Source: Methanocorpusculum vombati
GTDB lineage: Archaea; Halobacteriota; Methanomicrobia; Methanomicrobiales; Methanocorpusculaceae
Direction of reading: 5' to 3'
Assembly: GCF_026891935.1 (NCBI RefSeq)
Contig: NZ_JAPTGC010000005.1
Location: forward strand, 1 to 64,000
DNA length: 64,000 nucleotides
The first letter of the stretch is position 1; each line of letters opens with the position of its first letter. Made by a program: the position numbers and the translations under genes. This document shows positions 45,827-55,873 of the stretch, piece by piece. The notes below the pieces were generated by a model. It was not told the origin of the DNA and did not search any database. It worked only from the letters and a program-made list of their open reading frames with translations.

Positions 45827-47068
45827 TCACGCACCGTTCTTCTTGAACAGCCGGAGGCAGCGATCCTTATACTCCTCCTCCGTGATCACACCCGTATCCC
45901 GCAGAAGTTTCAGCGACTCAAGACACGCATCAACCGTCTCCTCCTCAAAAGAATCCTGCGGCTCAAGCGTGATCGACATCGGAATCGTCGTCTTTTCCGT
46001 CGGAGGTGCGGACGGCATCATCTGCGCAGATGAAGCACGCGGCAGAGGAGTCGGCAGCGACACCTTTACCGGCTCTCTTACCTCTGGAACCGGCAGCCTA
46101 TCAAGCTCCTCTGCAATCACCGCCGCCGCTTCCTCCTCCATCTGTTTCTTCGGTGACGGTTTCGGGGTCACATACACCTCGGAATCATCCTCGTCGACCG
46201 GCACCAGCGGCTCGGCTGCAAGCTTCGCAAGTGTACCGCCGCCGGAGCTGCGGTAATGCGGATGTTGCTCCGGCAGAATCATTGCATCCCCTCCGTCCTC
46301 ATTCGCCCACTGAGAATCGGTAACCCCGGGACCGTCTCCGAGAACCGTCGCATCATCAACGGAAGCGTCCGTCAGCTCCGCAATCTCCGCCTCTTCGGCT
46401 TCGCTTTCTGCCGTCTCGATCATCCGCTGCACCCGTGAGTTCATGGCAGCCGATTTCACCTCCGCATCAACTGCCGGAACGATCTCCGGGACCTCCTCAA
46501 ACACATCCCCGTCTTCAGCTTCCGGCGGGAAATGTTCAAACAGTTTCTCCGTCGGTTCATAGCATCCAAGACCCGGCATTTCTTTATCCTCGAACAGATC
46601 TTCTGCCGGAATGGTCGGAACCGAGGAGAGAACCGGATCGCTCTCCTTCACCATGTACTCATCCGTCAGCAGACTCTGCCGGTGCAGGAACTTCCACTCA
46701 CCGCCCACCTTCTCGATCATCAGATCGCGGAACGTCAGAAGGGCTGCCCGCACCTCCTCGGGCTTATTGCGGATGCGGTCAAACACATTCATCTCGCCGT
46801 CCAGACGGGTAAAGGTCAGAACCGTGGAGAGACCGCGGGTAAACTTCACATGAACCTGCATCAGATCCACATAATTGATCTGAAACACCCGGTACACCAC
46901 CGACGTCTCCGGATACGCACAGACAATCCGCAACCGCGTGATTAAGATCGGAAGATGATAGTTCTCACTGCTGCGGGCGTAGAGCACTTCCAGCACCTCT
47001 TCGTCGGCCGGGATCTCATCCAGTATCTCGATCGGGAGATCGTATTCATAGAGAACTTCGGGTCGCAC
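45827..47068 (-). CDS. Protein with PH-like N terminus and C-terminal SHOCT motif
   Basis: A 413-residue cytosolic protein. The first 120 residues look like a membrane- or ligand-binding PH-like domain (RVFQINYVDLMQVHVKF). A long acidic, low-complexity linker (about 150-370) follows. The last 35 residues (LLRDTGVITEEEYKDRCLRLF) match the SHOCT oligomerisation motif. Its start overlaps no gene; the stop is 8 bases from the convergent surface-protein gene. Function unknown. Confidence 0.75.
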   Translation of the reverse strand: MRPEVLYEYDLPIEILDEIPADEEVLEVLYARSSENYHLPILITRLRIVCAYPETSVVYRVFQINYVDLMQVHVKFTRGLSTVLTFTRLDGEMNVFDRIRNKPEEVRAALLTFRDLMIEKVGGEWKFLHRQSLLTDEYMVKESDPVLSSVPTIPAEDLFEDKEMPGLGCYEPTEKLFEHFPPEAEDGDVFEEVPEIVPAVDAEVKSAAMNSRVQRMIETAESEAEEAEIAELTDASVDDATVLGDGPGVTDSQWANEDGGDAMILPEQHPHYRSSGGGTLAKLAAEPLVPVDEDDSEVYVTPKPSPKKQMEEEAAAVIAEELDRLPVPEVREPVKVSLPTPLPRASSAQMMPSAPPTEKTTIPMSITLEPQDSFEEETVDACLESLKLLRDTGVITEEEYKDRCLRLFKKNGA

Positions 47069-47142
47069 AGTTACCGTCTCAGATATTGCATAAATGGTTG
47101 GTGCTGGTTCTTTGTTAAAGTTCGTAATTCAGCAGTGCCCGG

Positions 47143-47691
47143 TCACTTCTTTTTTCTCCGGAGTTTGCGGAGAAATGCGTTGCGTCCCTCCTCATCCCCG
47201 GAGATCCACCACGGTGTCCATGCAGGATTCCAGCACCGGACAAGAACGGTGAACACGCCGGAAAAGACAGCACAGAAGAGGATTGCTGCAAGGAAGAATC
47301 CAAAAACGGAACTGCCCACCAGCGGAACAAATCCTGTGGAAAGCATAACGCAGTATGCCGCAAGATGCGATGCCACAATGATCAGCACCCAGCCGAGATT
47401 TTGTTTCGTGAAGGTTGTTACCGCAAGATAGCTGAGAGCACAGCCGCTGCCGAGCGCAAAAAGACAGAGAGGATAACCAAGCTGCGGCAGGGCGGACGCA
47501 GGAAACAGTATGCCAGTTCCCAGAACCGACACGAACACGCCGACAACTGCGGGAATCGCAATCCGCTGGCTGATGGGAAGAGTCCGGGTGAAATAGATGA
47601 ACGCAAGGGCAATTACTGCGGCACCCAGCGTGTAGTTGAGGCTGTTCACCCACGTGGAAAGGTATGCGAAAAGAATGGTCAGCGGATCCAT
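47143..47691 (-). CDS. Membrane protein of unknown function
   Basis: A 182-residue protein with about five membrane helices and a basic C-terminal tail (RKLRRKKK). No family recognised. It lies between the SHOCT protein gene and the thermosome on the same strand. Confidence 0.7.
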   Translation of the reverse strand: MDPLTILFAYLSTWVNSLNYTLGAAVIALAFIYFTRTLPISQRIAIPAVVGVFVSVLGTGILFPASALPQLGYPLCLFALGSGCALSYLAVTTFTKQNLGWVLIIVASHLAAYCVMLSTGFVPLVGSSVFGFFLAAILFCAVFSGVFTVLVRCWNPAWTPWWISGDEEGRNAFLRKLRRKKK

Positions 47692-47807
47692 GAACTGCTG
47701 TACTGTTTTGCTGCGGGAGAATATAGCGTTTCAGGGAGGAAAAGGTTTTTTCAAACAGGAGTTCCGCGGTATGATCGGTGAAAAAAGAAAATTGATATTG
47801 GGGAGAT

Positions 47808-49469
47808 TTACATCATACCGGGCATGCCGCCGGGCATACCGCCCATGCCGCCTGCTCCGCCCATTGCTGCCATCTCTTCCGGAGACGGGCCTGCGGACTT
47901 TGCGGATGCGATGACATCGTCGATTCTGAGAATCATGACGGCTGCCTCTGCTGCGGATGCAATTGCCTGAGTCTTTACCCGGAGCGGCTCAACAACACCT
48001 GCTGCCAGCATGTCAACCGGCTTGCCTTCGAAGACATCCAGACCAAAGGTCTTCTTGCCTTTCTCGTGGGCTGCACGAAGCTCGACAAGCTTGTCGATCG
48101 GGTCAAGACCTGCATTCTCTGCGAGGGTTCTCGGGATGACCTCAAGTGCGGATGCGAATGCCTCGATGGCAAGCTGGATACGTCCGCCCTGGGTTGCGGC
48201 GTACTCACGGAGTCTGAGGGAAAGCTCGACTTCCGGTGCTCCTCCGCCTGCGACAATCTTCTTGTCCTCAACGACAACACCGACAACACGGAGTGCGTCT
48301 TCAAGTGCACGGCCAAGCTCGTCAACCACGTGCTCGGTTCCGCCCTTGATGATGATGGAGACTGCCTTCGGGTTCTTGCATTTCTCCACAAAGATCATCT
48401 CTTCACCGCCGACCTTGCGCTCTTCGACAAGACCTGCAACACCAAGTTCATCAGCGCTGATTGCGTCGATGGAGGAGATCAGTGCGCCGCCGGTTGCACG
48501 GGCGAGTTTTTCCATATCGGATTTCTTGACACGGCGGACGGCAAGGATGCCTGCCTTTGAGAGGTAGTGCTGTGCAATGTCGTCGATACCCTTCTGACAG
48601 AAGAGGACGTTTGCACCGGATGCCTTGATCTTTTCGACAATGCCCTTAATCATGCGCTCTTCCTCATCAAGGAACAGCTGGAGCTGGTCGGGGCTGGTGA
48701 TGCTGATCTCTGCGTCAACTTCAGTCTTCTTGTACTCGACTGCTGCGTTGAGGAGGAGAATCTTTGCACTCTTCACGGTCTTCGGCATGCCGGGGTGGAC
48801 ACGCTCTTTGTCGATGATCATGCCTTCGACAATCTCGGAGTCCTCGATTGCACCGCCGACACGCTTCTCGACCTTGACGTTCTCGGTGTCAACGGTTCCG
48901 TCTGCATCGGCAACAAGGGTGATTGCACGGACAATTAAGTCGCAGAGTTTGTCCTTGGATGCCTCGGCGTTCTTGCCGGTCATTGCGGTTCCTGCAATCT
49001 TTGCGAGGATTTCCTTGTCCTTTGCCTTGACATCGACTGCGATGGTCTTGAGAAGCTCCTGTGCCTTCTCTGCGGCCTGGCGGTATCCGAGGGTGATAAC
49101 GGTCGGGTGGACGTCCTGCTCAAGAAGCTCTTCGGACTTCTTCAGAAGCTCACCTGCAATGACGACTGCTGAGGTGGTTCCGTCGCCGACTTCGTCGTCC
49201 TGGGTCTTTGCGACCTCGACCATCATCTTTGCGGCCGGGTGTTCAATGTCCATCTCTTTGAGGATGGTCACACCGTCATTGGTGATGACGACATCGCCGA
49301 TGGTGTCGACGAGCATTTTGTCCATGCCCTTCGGACCGAGGGTGGTTCTTACTGCACCGGCAACTGCCTTTGCTGCAGCAATGTTCATGCTCTGGGCATC
49401 CCGTCCACGGGTACGGGATCCGCCTTCTTTCAGAATCAGAATAGGCTGTCCGCCAAGTTGTGCTGACAT
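47808..49469 (-). CDS. thsA: Thermosome subunit (group II chaperonin)
   Basis: A 553-residue ATP-driven chaperonin. Motifs include [12 protein letters not shown], the ATPase GDGTTSAVV, and [10 protein letters not shown]; the C terminus is the usual Gly/Met repeat. The ATG at 49469 follows GGAG and matches the family start [16 protein letters not shown], whereas the longer frame opens 5 codons earlier. It is preceded by a TATA box and an inverted repeat, both listed. Confidence 0.96.
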   Translation of the reverse strand: MSAQLGGQPILILKEGGSRTRGRDAQSMNIAAAKAVAGAVRTTLGPKGMDKMLVDTIGDVVITNDGVTILKEMDIEHPAAKMMVEVAKTQDDEVGDGTTSAVVIAGELLKKSEELLEQDVHPTVITLGYRQAAEKAQELLKTIAVDVKAKDKEILAKIAGTAMTGKNAEASKDKLCDLIVRAITLVADADGTVDTENVKVEKRVGGAIEDSEIVEGMIIDKERVHPGMPKTVKSAKILLLNAAVEYKKTEVDAEISITSPDQLQLFLDEEERMIKGIVEKIKASGANVLFCQKGIDDIAQHYLSKAGILAVRRVKKSDMEKLARATGGALISSIDAISADELGVAGLVEERKVGGEEMIFVEKCKNPKAVSIIIKGGTEHVVDELGRALEDALRVVGVVVEDKKIVAGGGAPEVELSLRLREYAATQGGRIQLAIEAFASALEVIPRTLAENAGLDPIDKLVELRAAHEKGKKTFGLDVFEGKPVDMLAAGVVEPLRVKTQAIASAAEAAVMILRIDDVIASAKSAGPSPEEMAAMGGAGGMGGMPGGMPGMM

Positions 49470-49485
49470 GATTTTTATCTCCAAA

Positions 49486-49506
49486 TACTCTGTGGCATAC
49501 AGAGTA
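49486..49506. promoter_or_regulatory. Inverted repeat in the thermosome leader
   Basis: TACTCTGT and ACAGAGTA form perfect 8-base arms around five bases, 17-37 bases upstream of the thermosome start codon and just downstream of the predicted transcription start. It could be a heat-shock operator or an RNA hairpin covering the leader. Confidence 0.5.
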
Positions 49507-49537
49507 ATGTATGCAGATTAGGTTGCTTTGTTGTTCT

Positions 49538-49545
49538 ATATAAAT
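49538..49545 (-). promoter_or_regulatory. TATA box of the thermosome gene
   Basis: The minus strand reads TTTATATA, an almost ideal archaeal TATA box, about 70 bases upstream of the start codon. Transcription would begin near 49513-49516. Confidence 0.65.
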
Positions 49546-49678
49546 TTGATTGTATTGCAAATGCATCGGGACAAGAATGTAAGATAATTTTCCGGGGGCG
49601 GAGATCCTCTGCCGGGGCGCGCCCGCAGGGCGGAGCAATACCGGCCAAACCGATTATTCCTGAGACATACGACAGAAA

Positions 49679-49705
49679 AAAAGGCCGCGGACAGCACGGC
49701 CTTTT
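49679..49705 (-). terminator. Hairpin terminator
   Basis: AAAAGGCCG and CGGCCTTTT form 9-base arms around nine bases. On the minus strand the stem is followed by a T run, so it suits termination after the COG1395 regulator gene; T4 on the plus strand makes it partly bidirectional. Confidence 0.6.
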
Positions 49706-49776
49706 CCAAGAGGTCTGTGGTGGGAACAGAGGTTTGCAGAAAAAAAGATAGTCAGGAATCCGTCCCGCGGGAAAAA

Positions 49777-50727
49777 TTATTGTTTCTCTGTCACCATCTC
49801 CAGCAGATCCGAACCGTCGGAGACATCCTTCAGCCGCTCCTCACCGATCACAAGCGTTTTGCCGATCTTTTTCTCCTTGCGGTAGTCCGAGACCACACAC
49901 AAAGAATGGGTACCGGAAATCTGCGAGATGTTTCCGACCAGTTCAGCCCGGCGCACGGTCTTCTGTGCAGTACCGTAACAGGTGAGAATCGTCTCATTCT
50001 CGAACACCGCGAACGCATGGAACGGCGCGCGGCGGAGCTCCTGCACACTGATACCGATCGATCGCAGCCGGTCGGCAGGCTGCTGATGGGGATCGGCATC
50101 ATCACTGTGTCCCGACGGCAGTGATGCCGGCGTTCGCTCCTCCGCTGCCGGCGTATACCTGAGAAGATCGATCGGCATCACAATATCATCATTGAACAGC
50201 TCCTCAAGCCGCATGGCAACCTCAAGCGTAGTACCCATGCCGCCCTCGTACTTGCTGATGGTCCGGCGGGAAACCCCAAGCGCATGGGCGAGATCGCCGA
50301 GGGACATCGACTGTTCCTCGCGCAGTTCCCGGAGCCGGTCGGCGTCAATGTTTACATAAAGACCGCCGGGCGATGCATACACGAGCGGCAGCTCACCCTC
50401 CGCAAGATAATCATACAGCGTCGCAGAAGACACCGCATTGATACTGTACCGCAGATAGATTGCACCGCGCTCCAGCGGCGCATCACGCGCCCGCTCCCCG
50501 ATGATGAGGGGAACGGCACCCAGATGCCGGGCAATTTTGTCCAGGTCCCAGGCAATGTCCTCGTTGACACTGTCTATCTGGGACACGACCTTGATGACCA
50601 GCAGATGCTCACCGTCTGAGGTCATCAGATCGAAACTCCGCGGACGTATCTCGCAGCGTTCCGATACATTATAGCCTGCCATGATCAGGATACTGACCAC
50701 ATTCTGAAGCAGCCGGTCGTTGGACAT
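49777..50727 (-). CDS. COG1395-type HTH regulator
   Basis: A 316-residue archaeal regulator. The N-terminal 120 residues look like a nuclease- or restriction-like alpha/beta domain; a clear XRE helix-turn-helix follows (MSLGDLAHALGVSRRTISKYE, about residues 141-161); the C-terminal third is a second alpha/beta domain. This architecture matches the archaeal COG1395 family. It is transcribed divergently from tiaS, 50 bases apart. Confidence 0.85.
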   Translation of the reverse strand: MSNDRLLQNVVSILIMAGYNVSERCEIRPRSFDLMTSDGEHLLVIKVVSQIDSVNEDIAWDLDKIARHLGAVPLIIGERARDAPLERGAIYLRYSINAVSSATLYDYLAEGELPLVYASPGGLYVNIDADRLRELREEQSMSLGDLAHALGVSRRTISKYEGGMGTTLEVAMRLEELFNDDIVMPIDLLRYTPAAEERTPASLPSGHSDDADPHQQPADRLRSIGISVQELRRAPFHAFAVFENETILTCYGTAQKTVRRAELVGNISQISGTHSLCVVSDYRKEKKIGKTLVIGEERLKDVSDGSDLLEMVTEKQ

Positions 50728-50777
50728 GATCGTATAATCGTAATAGTAATGCAGTTCAATAAATTAGTATCGATAAA

Positions 50778-52022
50778 ATGTTCCTCGGCATAGACGACAC
50801 GGACTCTCCGGACGGTATGTGCACCACCTATCTGGGCGCAATGCTCGCAGAAAATCTACAGCGCGCAGGATACACCCTTGGAGAGCTGCGGCTGGTTCGT
50901 CTGAACCCGAATGTGATCTGGAAAACGCGGGGCAACGCGGCGGTCTGTCTGGAAATCTCCGGCGGAACACCGGAGGCTGTCTTCAATGCCGCATGCGAAC
51001 TGGTCGAGGAGTTCGCAGAGTTCGACTGTGAAAACACCAATCCGGGTGTCGTCGTCGTAAACGAACGGCCAGACCCGGCATTCTACTATCAGGCACTGCA
51101 AAGATTCTGTACCATCGGGGAAACGGTACGGCGGCTGGAAAAGATCGGCGCACTCTACCGCGGCTACAAATGCGGCCGCGGGCTCATCGGTGCTCTCGCC
51201 GCAGTCTCCTCCGTCCTGCCGGACGCAACCTATGAACTGCTCGCCTACCGGTCAGTAGAAAGATTTGGAACGCCGCGGGAAATTATGGCGGAGAGTTTCT
51301 TCGCGTCGGCCGCCGCAACATTCCCGCACACCTGGGACACCGTGGACCCCGCCGCAGGTACGGTTGTCTGTGTACCGCACGGAAAGGATCCCGTACTCTA
51401 CGGCATTCGCGGAGAATCACCGGAATGGGTGAAACGTTCCGCCGAACTGCTCATCTCCGAACCCCCGGCGTTCTCCCAGGTATGGAAGACCAATCAGGGA
51501 ACCGATGCGCACCTTCTGGACTACGAGGGCAAACCGCAGGAGGGATGCTCCTATCGCATCGACGGGGTTGTAGCCGACACCCCGATGACCGAATGCGGGG
51601 GTCACGTGGATTTTTTGTTCACTCCCGACGCGGGCGGACCAAACCTCAGGGTGTTTGCGTTTGAACCGACGAAGGACTTCCGGCACACGGTCCGCAAACT
51701 TCAGTCCGGCGACCATCTTACGCTCTGCGGCAGCTGGAGGAAAGATGCGCTGCATCTGGAAAAGTTCCGGGCAAACACGCTCCGTCCCGCGCGGGTGCGG
51801 AAGTCCCCGAAGTGTCCGGTCTGCGGCGGCCGCATGACCTCTGCCGGATACGGCAAAGGATACAAATGCCGCAGCTGTTCCGGGCGGATCCGGACCCAAG
51901 AGATTACGGAACAGATACGGGGGATTGCCGAAGGCTGGTATGAAGTCCCGCCCGATGCACGCCGGCATCTGGCAAAACCGATTGCCCGTATACAGGAAGA
52001 AACGAATAGTCTCCGTGAGTAA
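50778..52022 (+). CDS. tiaS: tRNA(Ile2) 2-agmatinylcytidine synthetase
   Basis: A 414-residue enzyme that attaches agmatine to C34 of tRNA(Ile) so that it reads AUA. The N terminus has the kinase-like GIDDTDSPDGMCTTYLG motif; an OB-fold region is near residue 270; a zinc ribbon (CPVCGG and CRSCSG) lies at about 350-375. It uses the agmatine made by PdaD, also encoded in this window. Full length. Confidence 0.93.
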   Translation: MFLGIDDTDSPDGMCTTYLGAMLAENLQRAGYTLGELRLVRLNPNVIWKTRGNAAVCLEISGGTPEAVFNAACELVEEFAEFDCENTNPGVVVVNERPDPAFYYQALQRFCTIGETVRRLEKIGALYRGYKCGRGLIGALAAVSSVLPDATYELLAYRSVERFGTPREIMAESFFASAAATFPHTWDTVDPAAGTVVCVPHGKDPVLYGIRGESPEWVKRSAELLISEPPAFSQVWKTNQGTDAHLLDYEGKPQEGCSYRIDGVVADTPMTECGGHVDFLFTPDAGGPNLRVFAFEPTKDFRHTVRKLQSGDHLTLCGSWRKDALHLEKFRANTLRPARVRKSPKCPVCGGRMTSAGYGKGYKCRSCSGRIRTQEITEQIRGIAEGWYEVPPDARRHLAKPIARIQEETNSLRE

Positions 52023-52087
52023 CCGCTGAAGGAAAAGATCACACGGCGGAAAAGATAACACCACCCGCACCAAAGAGATACATAACA

Positions 52088-53008
52088 ATGACTCTTGAGG
52101 AGAAGATCACATTTTATTCGCGGGAGGACGCCGCAGAGTTCCAGAAATATCTCAAAGAGAAGGACTGTTCCGCCCGCATCTCGGTTGAGCATACATTCTC
52201 CGGCACCCCGTACTTTGAAGGAACCATCGCCGCATTCGATGCACTCATCACCAAACTCCTTGCAAAAGAAGAGGACAGCGACCTTGCCCAGATCAAAACT
52301 GATCTGGAGAACCGCGAGAAAACCCTTGCCGAATTTTTCTCCGCACACAAAGAGGGCGACGTGCTGGCCGATGCAACGCCCGCACAGCTGCTTGCGCAGC
52401 TGGAAAGCATCGATGCAAACGGCAACGACGACATACAGAAGACCGCAACGGAAAAGTTCGTCAACTCACTGATGATTCTCGGAACCCTTGAGGACAATGA
52501 ACTCCTGAAGATTGAAGGAGAGACGCCGGAGTACACGCTGATCGGCGTAAAGGACCCCAAGGAACTGCGCGTCATGTATGCCTACACCGATCTCGGCGGC
52601 ATTGCACCCGAGGATCTCGAAGGAACCGGCATTACGAGCCACATCAGAACATCATCGACAACCGGATACGTGGTCACAACCGGTGCCGAGATCGTGCTTG
52701 CCCAGGGTATTGACGATCTTGGTGACTTCCTTGACCACCTTGATGTGGATGATGATGAAGCAGGCCGGTTCGTGGATGCAATCTTTTTCAAACAGGCACT
52801 GGTTGCAAAGATCCATGATCTTGTTTCGGGCGGCATCGCCACCGAAGCCGGACTGCTGGAAGCGTTTGAAGCGCCGGCCTTCCCGCTCGGTGTGACCGAG
52901 GATGTGATCTCCTTTGACCTCTCCGCCGAGTACCTTGCGGGAGTCGTCAACGACCTCCGCAAACAGGGTTTCCTCAAGGGAAGAGACGGCAAGATTAAAA
53001 GTTGCTAA
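52088..53008 (+). CDS. Unknown conserved-looking protein
   Basis: A 306-residue acidic, soluble protein of unrecognised family. It has a helical first half (about residues 1-125) and an alpha/beta second half, a single Cys near each end, and no signal or membrane segment. A possible winged-helix at the C terminus (LAGVVNDLRKQGFLKGRDGK) would suit DNA or RNA binding but is only suggestive. It is followed by a candidate structured RNA. Confidence 0.7.
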   Translation: MTLEEKITFYSREDAAEFQKYLKEKDCSARISVEHTFSGTPYFEGTIAAFDALITKLLAKEEDSDLAQIKTDLENREKTLAEFFSAHKEGDVLADATPAQLLAQLESIDANGNDDIQKTATEKFVNSLMILGTLEDNELLKIEGETPEYTLIGVKDPKELRVMYAYTDLGGIAPEDLEGTGITSHIRTSSTTGYVVTTGAEIVLAQGIDDLGDFLDHLDVDDDEAGRFVDAIFFKQALVAKIHDLVSGGIATEAGLLEAFEAPAFPLGVTEDVISFDLSAEYLAGVVNDLRKQGFLKGRDGKIKSC

Positions 53009-53021
53009 CGCATAATAGTAT

Positions 53022-53122
53022 AGTTAGGTGGGGGATGTGGAGTACAAAGCAGTGTGGATACTGCTGCCCTCACCACAGCCAAACCTGTTTTCCAATATCT
53101 TATTGCTGTATCTCACCTAACT
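53022..53122 (+). ncRNA. Candidate structured RNA or leader of the DHS gene
   Basis: The ends pair perfectly for nine bases (AGTTAGGTG 53022-53030 with CACCTAACT 53114-53122). Inside is a second hairpin: AGCAGT 53048-53053 with ACTGCT 53060-53065, extended below by GTGG 53037-53040 with CCAC 53073-53076. It lies directly upstream of deoxyhypusine synthase. It could be a guide RNA or a 5' leader; no known class was recognised. Confidence 0.35.
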
Positions 53123-53155
53123 TTATGGAATTACTTTCAGGTCAGGTACAAGAGA

Positions 53156-54094
53156 ATGCACAAACACTGTAATGATCCAGTAAAACAGTTTATTCCCCGC
53201 GCAGGCATGACGGTGAACGAGCTGGTTCGGGAAATGGGGGGAGCGGGAGCATACAACGGCGGAAGCCTCTTCCACGCGGTTGATGTTTATGAGAAGATGC
53301 TGTCCGATCCGGATATGACAAAGTTCTTCGGTCTGTCCGGCGCGATGGTTCCGGCCGGAATGGGCGGTATTGTCTCAACGTTAATCGAGAAGGGACATAT
53401 CGACATTCTCACGTCAACGGGCGCAAACCTCACGCATGATTTAATCGAGGCTATCGGCTGCCACCATTATCACGGGCAGGCGGGGTGCGATGATCTTGAA
53501 CTCCGAAAAGATGAGATCAACAGAATCTATGATGTGTTCCTCCCCAACGAAGCGTATGAGGAGCTCGAAGAGTTCATTCAGGATGTGTACAACAGTCTGC
53601 CGGAGCAGCCGGTTACGATCAGCAAGCTGCTGCGGACGATCGGCGAGCAGGTGGATACCGGAATTCTTGCAACCGCGGCAAAGCATGATGTGCCGGTGTA
53701 CTGTCCGGCGTTTCAGGATTCGGTGCTGGGTCTGCAGTACTGGATGTTTTCCCAGTTCCACAAAAAGACCATCTTGGATGCGATCGGCGACATGCATGAT
53801 CTGCTGAACACGGCGTTTTCGGTGAAGAAGGCGGGCGCGGTTCTGGTGGGCGGCGGTGTTCCGAAGAACTTCACATTACAGACGATGCTGATGACGGAGA
53901 ATGCATTTACGTATGTGGTTCAGCTGACCGGTGACCGGCCTGACCTCGGTGGGCTGTCCGGTGCGACACTGGATGAGGCAAAGTCCTGGGGAAAGATCGG
54001 CGAGGGCGGTATCGGCGTTACGGTGTACGGCGATGCAACGATTACCCTGCCGATTCTTGCTGCCGCAACGCTTGAGCGGCTGGAGCAGAAGTAA
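53156..54094 (+). CDS. dys: Deoxyhypusine synthase
   Basis: A 312-residue enzyme that transfers aminobutyl from spermidine to a lysine of aIF5A. The catalytic lysine is K237 in VGGGVPKNF; the NAD-binding and active-site segments TSTGANLTHDLIEAIGCHHYHG and the C-terminal GGLSGATLDEAKSWGK are present. The ATG at 53156 is chosen because the longer frame runs through the structured leader and adds residues foreign to the family. Its stop shares a base with the pyrF start. Confidence 0.92.
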   Translation: MHKHCNDPVKQFIPRAGMTVNELVREMGGAGAYNGGSLFHAVDVYEKMLSDPDMTKFFGLSGAMVPAGMGGIVSTLIEKGHIDILTSTGANLTHDLIEAIGCHHYHGQAGCDDLELRKDEINRIYDVFLPNEAYEELEEFIQDVYNSLPEQPVTISKLLRTIGEQVDTGILATAAKHDVPVYCPAFQDSVLGLQYWMFSQFHKKTILDAIGDMHDLLNTAFSVKKAGAVLVGGGVPKNFTLQTMLMTENAFTYVVQLTGDRPDLGGLSGATLDEAKSWGKIGEGGIGVTVYGDATITLPILAAATLERLEQK

Positions 54095-54732
54095 TGGCAG
54101 ATCTTCTTCTTGCGCTGGATGTGAAGGGGAAGACCGAAGCTGTCCGCGTGGCGAATGCGTGTACCGGCGAGGTGGATGCAATTAAGATCGGGTACCCACT
54201 GGTGCTTTCGACGGGTCTTGGAATTGTGAAAGATCTGACAAACGCGGAGATTCCAATCATTGCGGACTTCAAGGTTGCCGATATTCCGAATACGAATACG
54301 CTTATCTGCGAGGAGGTGTTTGGCGCGGGCTGTTCAGGTATCATTACGCATGCGTTCTGCGGATCAGATTCGCTTGCGGCCTGTGTAGATGCGGCGCATG
54401 ATCACGGCGGCGTCTGTTTTGTGGTATGTGAGATGAGCCACCCCGGCGCTCTTGATTTCCTATCCGGAGACAATGCTGTGCGGATGGCGGAGATGGCAAA
54501 AGCTGCGGGAGCTGACGGAATTATTGCGCCGGCAACGCGACCGGAGCGAACAGCAATGCTTCGCGGAGTTATCGGGGATGCAATGAAGATCTATTCGCCG
54601 GGTGTCGGTGCGCAGGGTGCACAGCCGGAGGATGTGAAGAAGTACGTGGACGGTATCATCGTGGGCCGGGCAATCTATGAGGCGACCGACCCGAAGGCTG
54701 CGGCACACGAATTCCGCGTGCGGGCGAGATAA
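54094..54732 (+). CDS. pyrF: Orotidine 5'-phosphate decarboxylase
   Basis: A 212-residue enzyme for the last step of UMP synthesis. The catalytic D-x-K-x-x-D motif is in IADFKVADIPNT (about residues 50-61), and the phosphate loop is GVGAQG near residue 170. The ATG overlaps the dys stop codon, so the two are translated together. Full length. Confidence 0.94.
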   Translation: MADLLLALDVKGKTEAVRVANACTGEVDAIKIGYPLVLSTGLGIVKDLTNAEIPIIADFKVADIPNTNTLICEEVFGAGCSGIITHAFCGSDSLAACVDAAHDHGGVCFVVCEMSHPGALDFLSGDNAVRMAEMAKAAGADGIIAPATRPERTAMLRGVIGDAMKIYSPGVGAQGAQPEDVKKYVDGIIVGRAIYEATDPKAAAHEFRVRAR

Positions 54733-55003
54733 AAAAGAATATTCCATACAAAATTCACAAAACTTTTTTTGAGGAGTTTTGCCGGTAAATCTGTGATTGA
54801 GAGCCAATTTTTGTTAGTGATCGTATTTCAGCCCGCAAAACACACGGAAGTAAATACATCACGGAATCCTAAATGAATCAGTTTTTGCATGTTCTGCATT
54901 TTCCGCGGGAGACGCAGGAATGAAAATCTAACACCTTGTGAGGAAAAAAGATTTAATCCTCTCCCGTCCAGTACTTCATTACCGATACCCGGAGAAACAT
55001 TCC

Positions 55004-55711
55004 ATGCTGAAACATCTTGTTCTTCTCACGCTTCTTGCAGCGCTCCTGCTGGTCGTTCCTGCCGCTGCTGCAAATGCTTCGATGATTGAAAATACCAACT
55101 TCATCACCGTTCAATCCAGTCCGCCGTCCGCTGATGTGTACATTGACGGTGTCTATCAGGGAAAGACACCGGTCACTTCGCCCGATCACTACGAAGGACA
55201 TTACAATGTCCGGGTTGTTCTCGCCGGATACGATGAGTACATTGTTCCGGATCTGTATGTGAAACCTCTCGGTTCCGGTGTTGCGTCGGTAACAGCGAAT
55301 CTGATGAAGAATACGTCGATTGCCGGCGTCGTGGTGTATGCGGAGCCGGCAGGCGTTAACGTGTATGTGGATGACGTGTATGCCGGAACGGTGCCGGAGG
55401 CAAAGGATGGGGGTCTCCAGCTGGCAGGCTATCTGCCGGGGAAGCACGATTTCCGGTTTGAAAAGGATGGCTACAACACCGTTACGAAAAACAACTACAT
55501 GCTCACCGCCGGAAATACGGAGACCCTGCGGGTGACACTGGGAAAAGCCGCCGCAACTCCGGAACCGACGGTGACCATTGTTGCCCCGACCGAAGTTACC
55601 ACGGTACCGACCACGTTTGCACCCTCCGCTCCGCCGACCAAAGCACCGGTGCCGGTGCTTGGTCTGCTTCTCGGTCTTGCCGCAGCAGTTCTCCTGATAC
55701 GGAGAACCTGA
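55004..55711 (+). CDS. PEGA-domain surface protein
   Basis: A 235-residue exported protein. A signal peptide ends near AAANA. Two PEGA domains follow, about residues 30-105 (SSPPSADVYIDGVYQGKTP) and 110-175 (AEPAGVNVYVDDVYAGTVP). A Thr/Pro-rich spacer, hydrophobic helix and RRT end form a PGF-CTERM-like anchor with PVLG in place of PGF. The start at 55004 has CGGAGA upstream. Cell-wall or surface role inferred. Confidence 0.85.
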   Translation: MLKHLVLLTLLAALLLVVPAAAANASMIENTNFITVQSSPPSADVYIDGVYQGKTPVTSPDHYEGHYNVRVVLAGYDEYIVPDLYVKPLGSGVASVTANLMKNTSIAGVVVYAEPAGVNVYVDDVYAGTVPEAKDGGLQLAGYLPGKHDFRFEKDGYNTVTKNNYMLTAGNTETLRVTLGKAAATPEPTVTIVAPTEVTTVPTTFAPSAPPTKAPVPVLGLLLGLAAAVLLIRRT

Positions 55712-55873
55712 ATTTTTTTAGGGCATCACACCGAAATTCGTTTTATCTACAAACAATCATCATTGATCGAATTTCAGCCCAAGATTTGCATGGCAGAACC
55801 ATGCGAGTCGTGGGATGATCAGGAATAACGATGCAATACCCTTTTTTAGTGAACCTTCCGGATGTACCGCCGT

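Larger units (their letters stand above)
49470..49776. other. Intergenic region of the thermosome promoter
   Basis: This 307-base gap holds the thermosome promoter and inverted repeat next to the gene, a G+C-rich stretch at about 49592-49645, and the terminator of the gene at 49777. No gene was seen. Confidence 0.6.
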
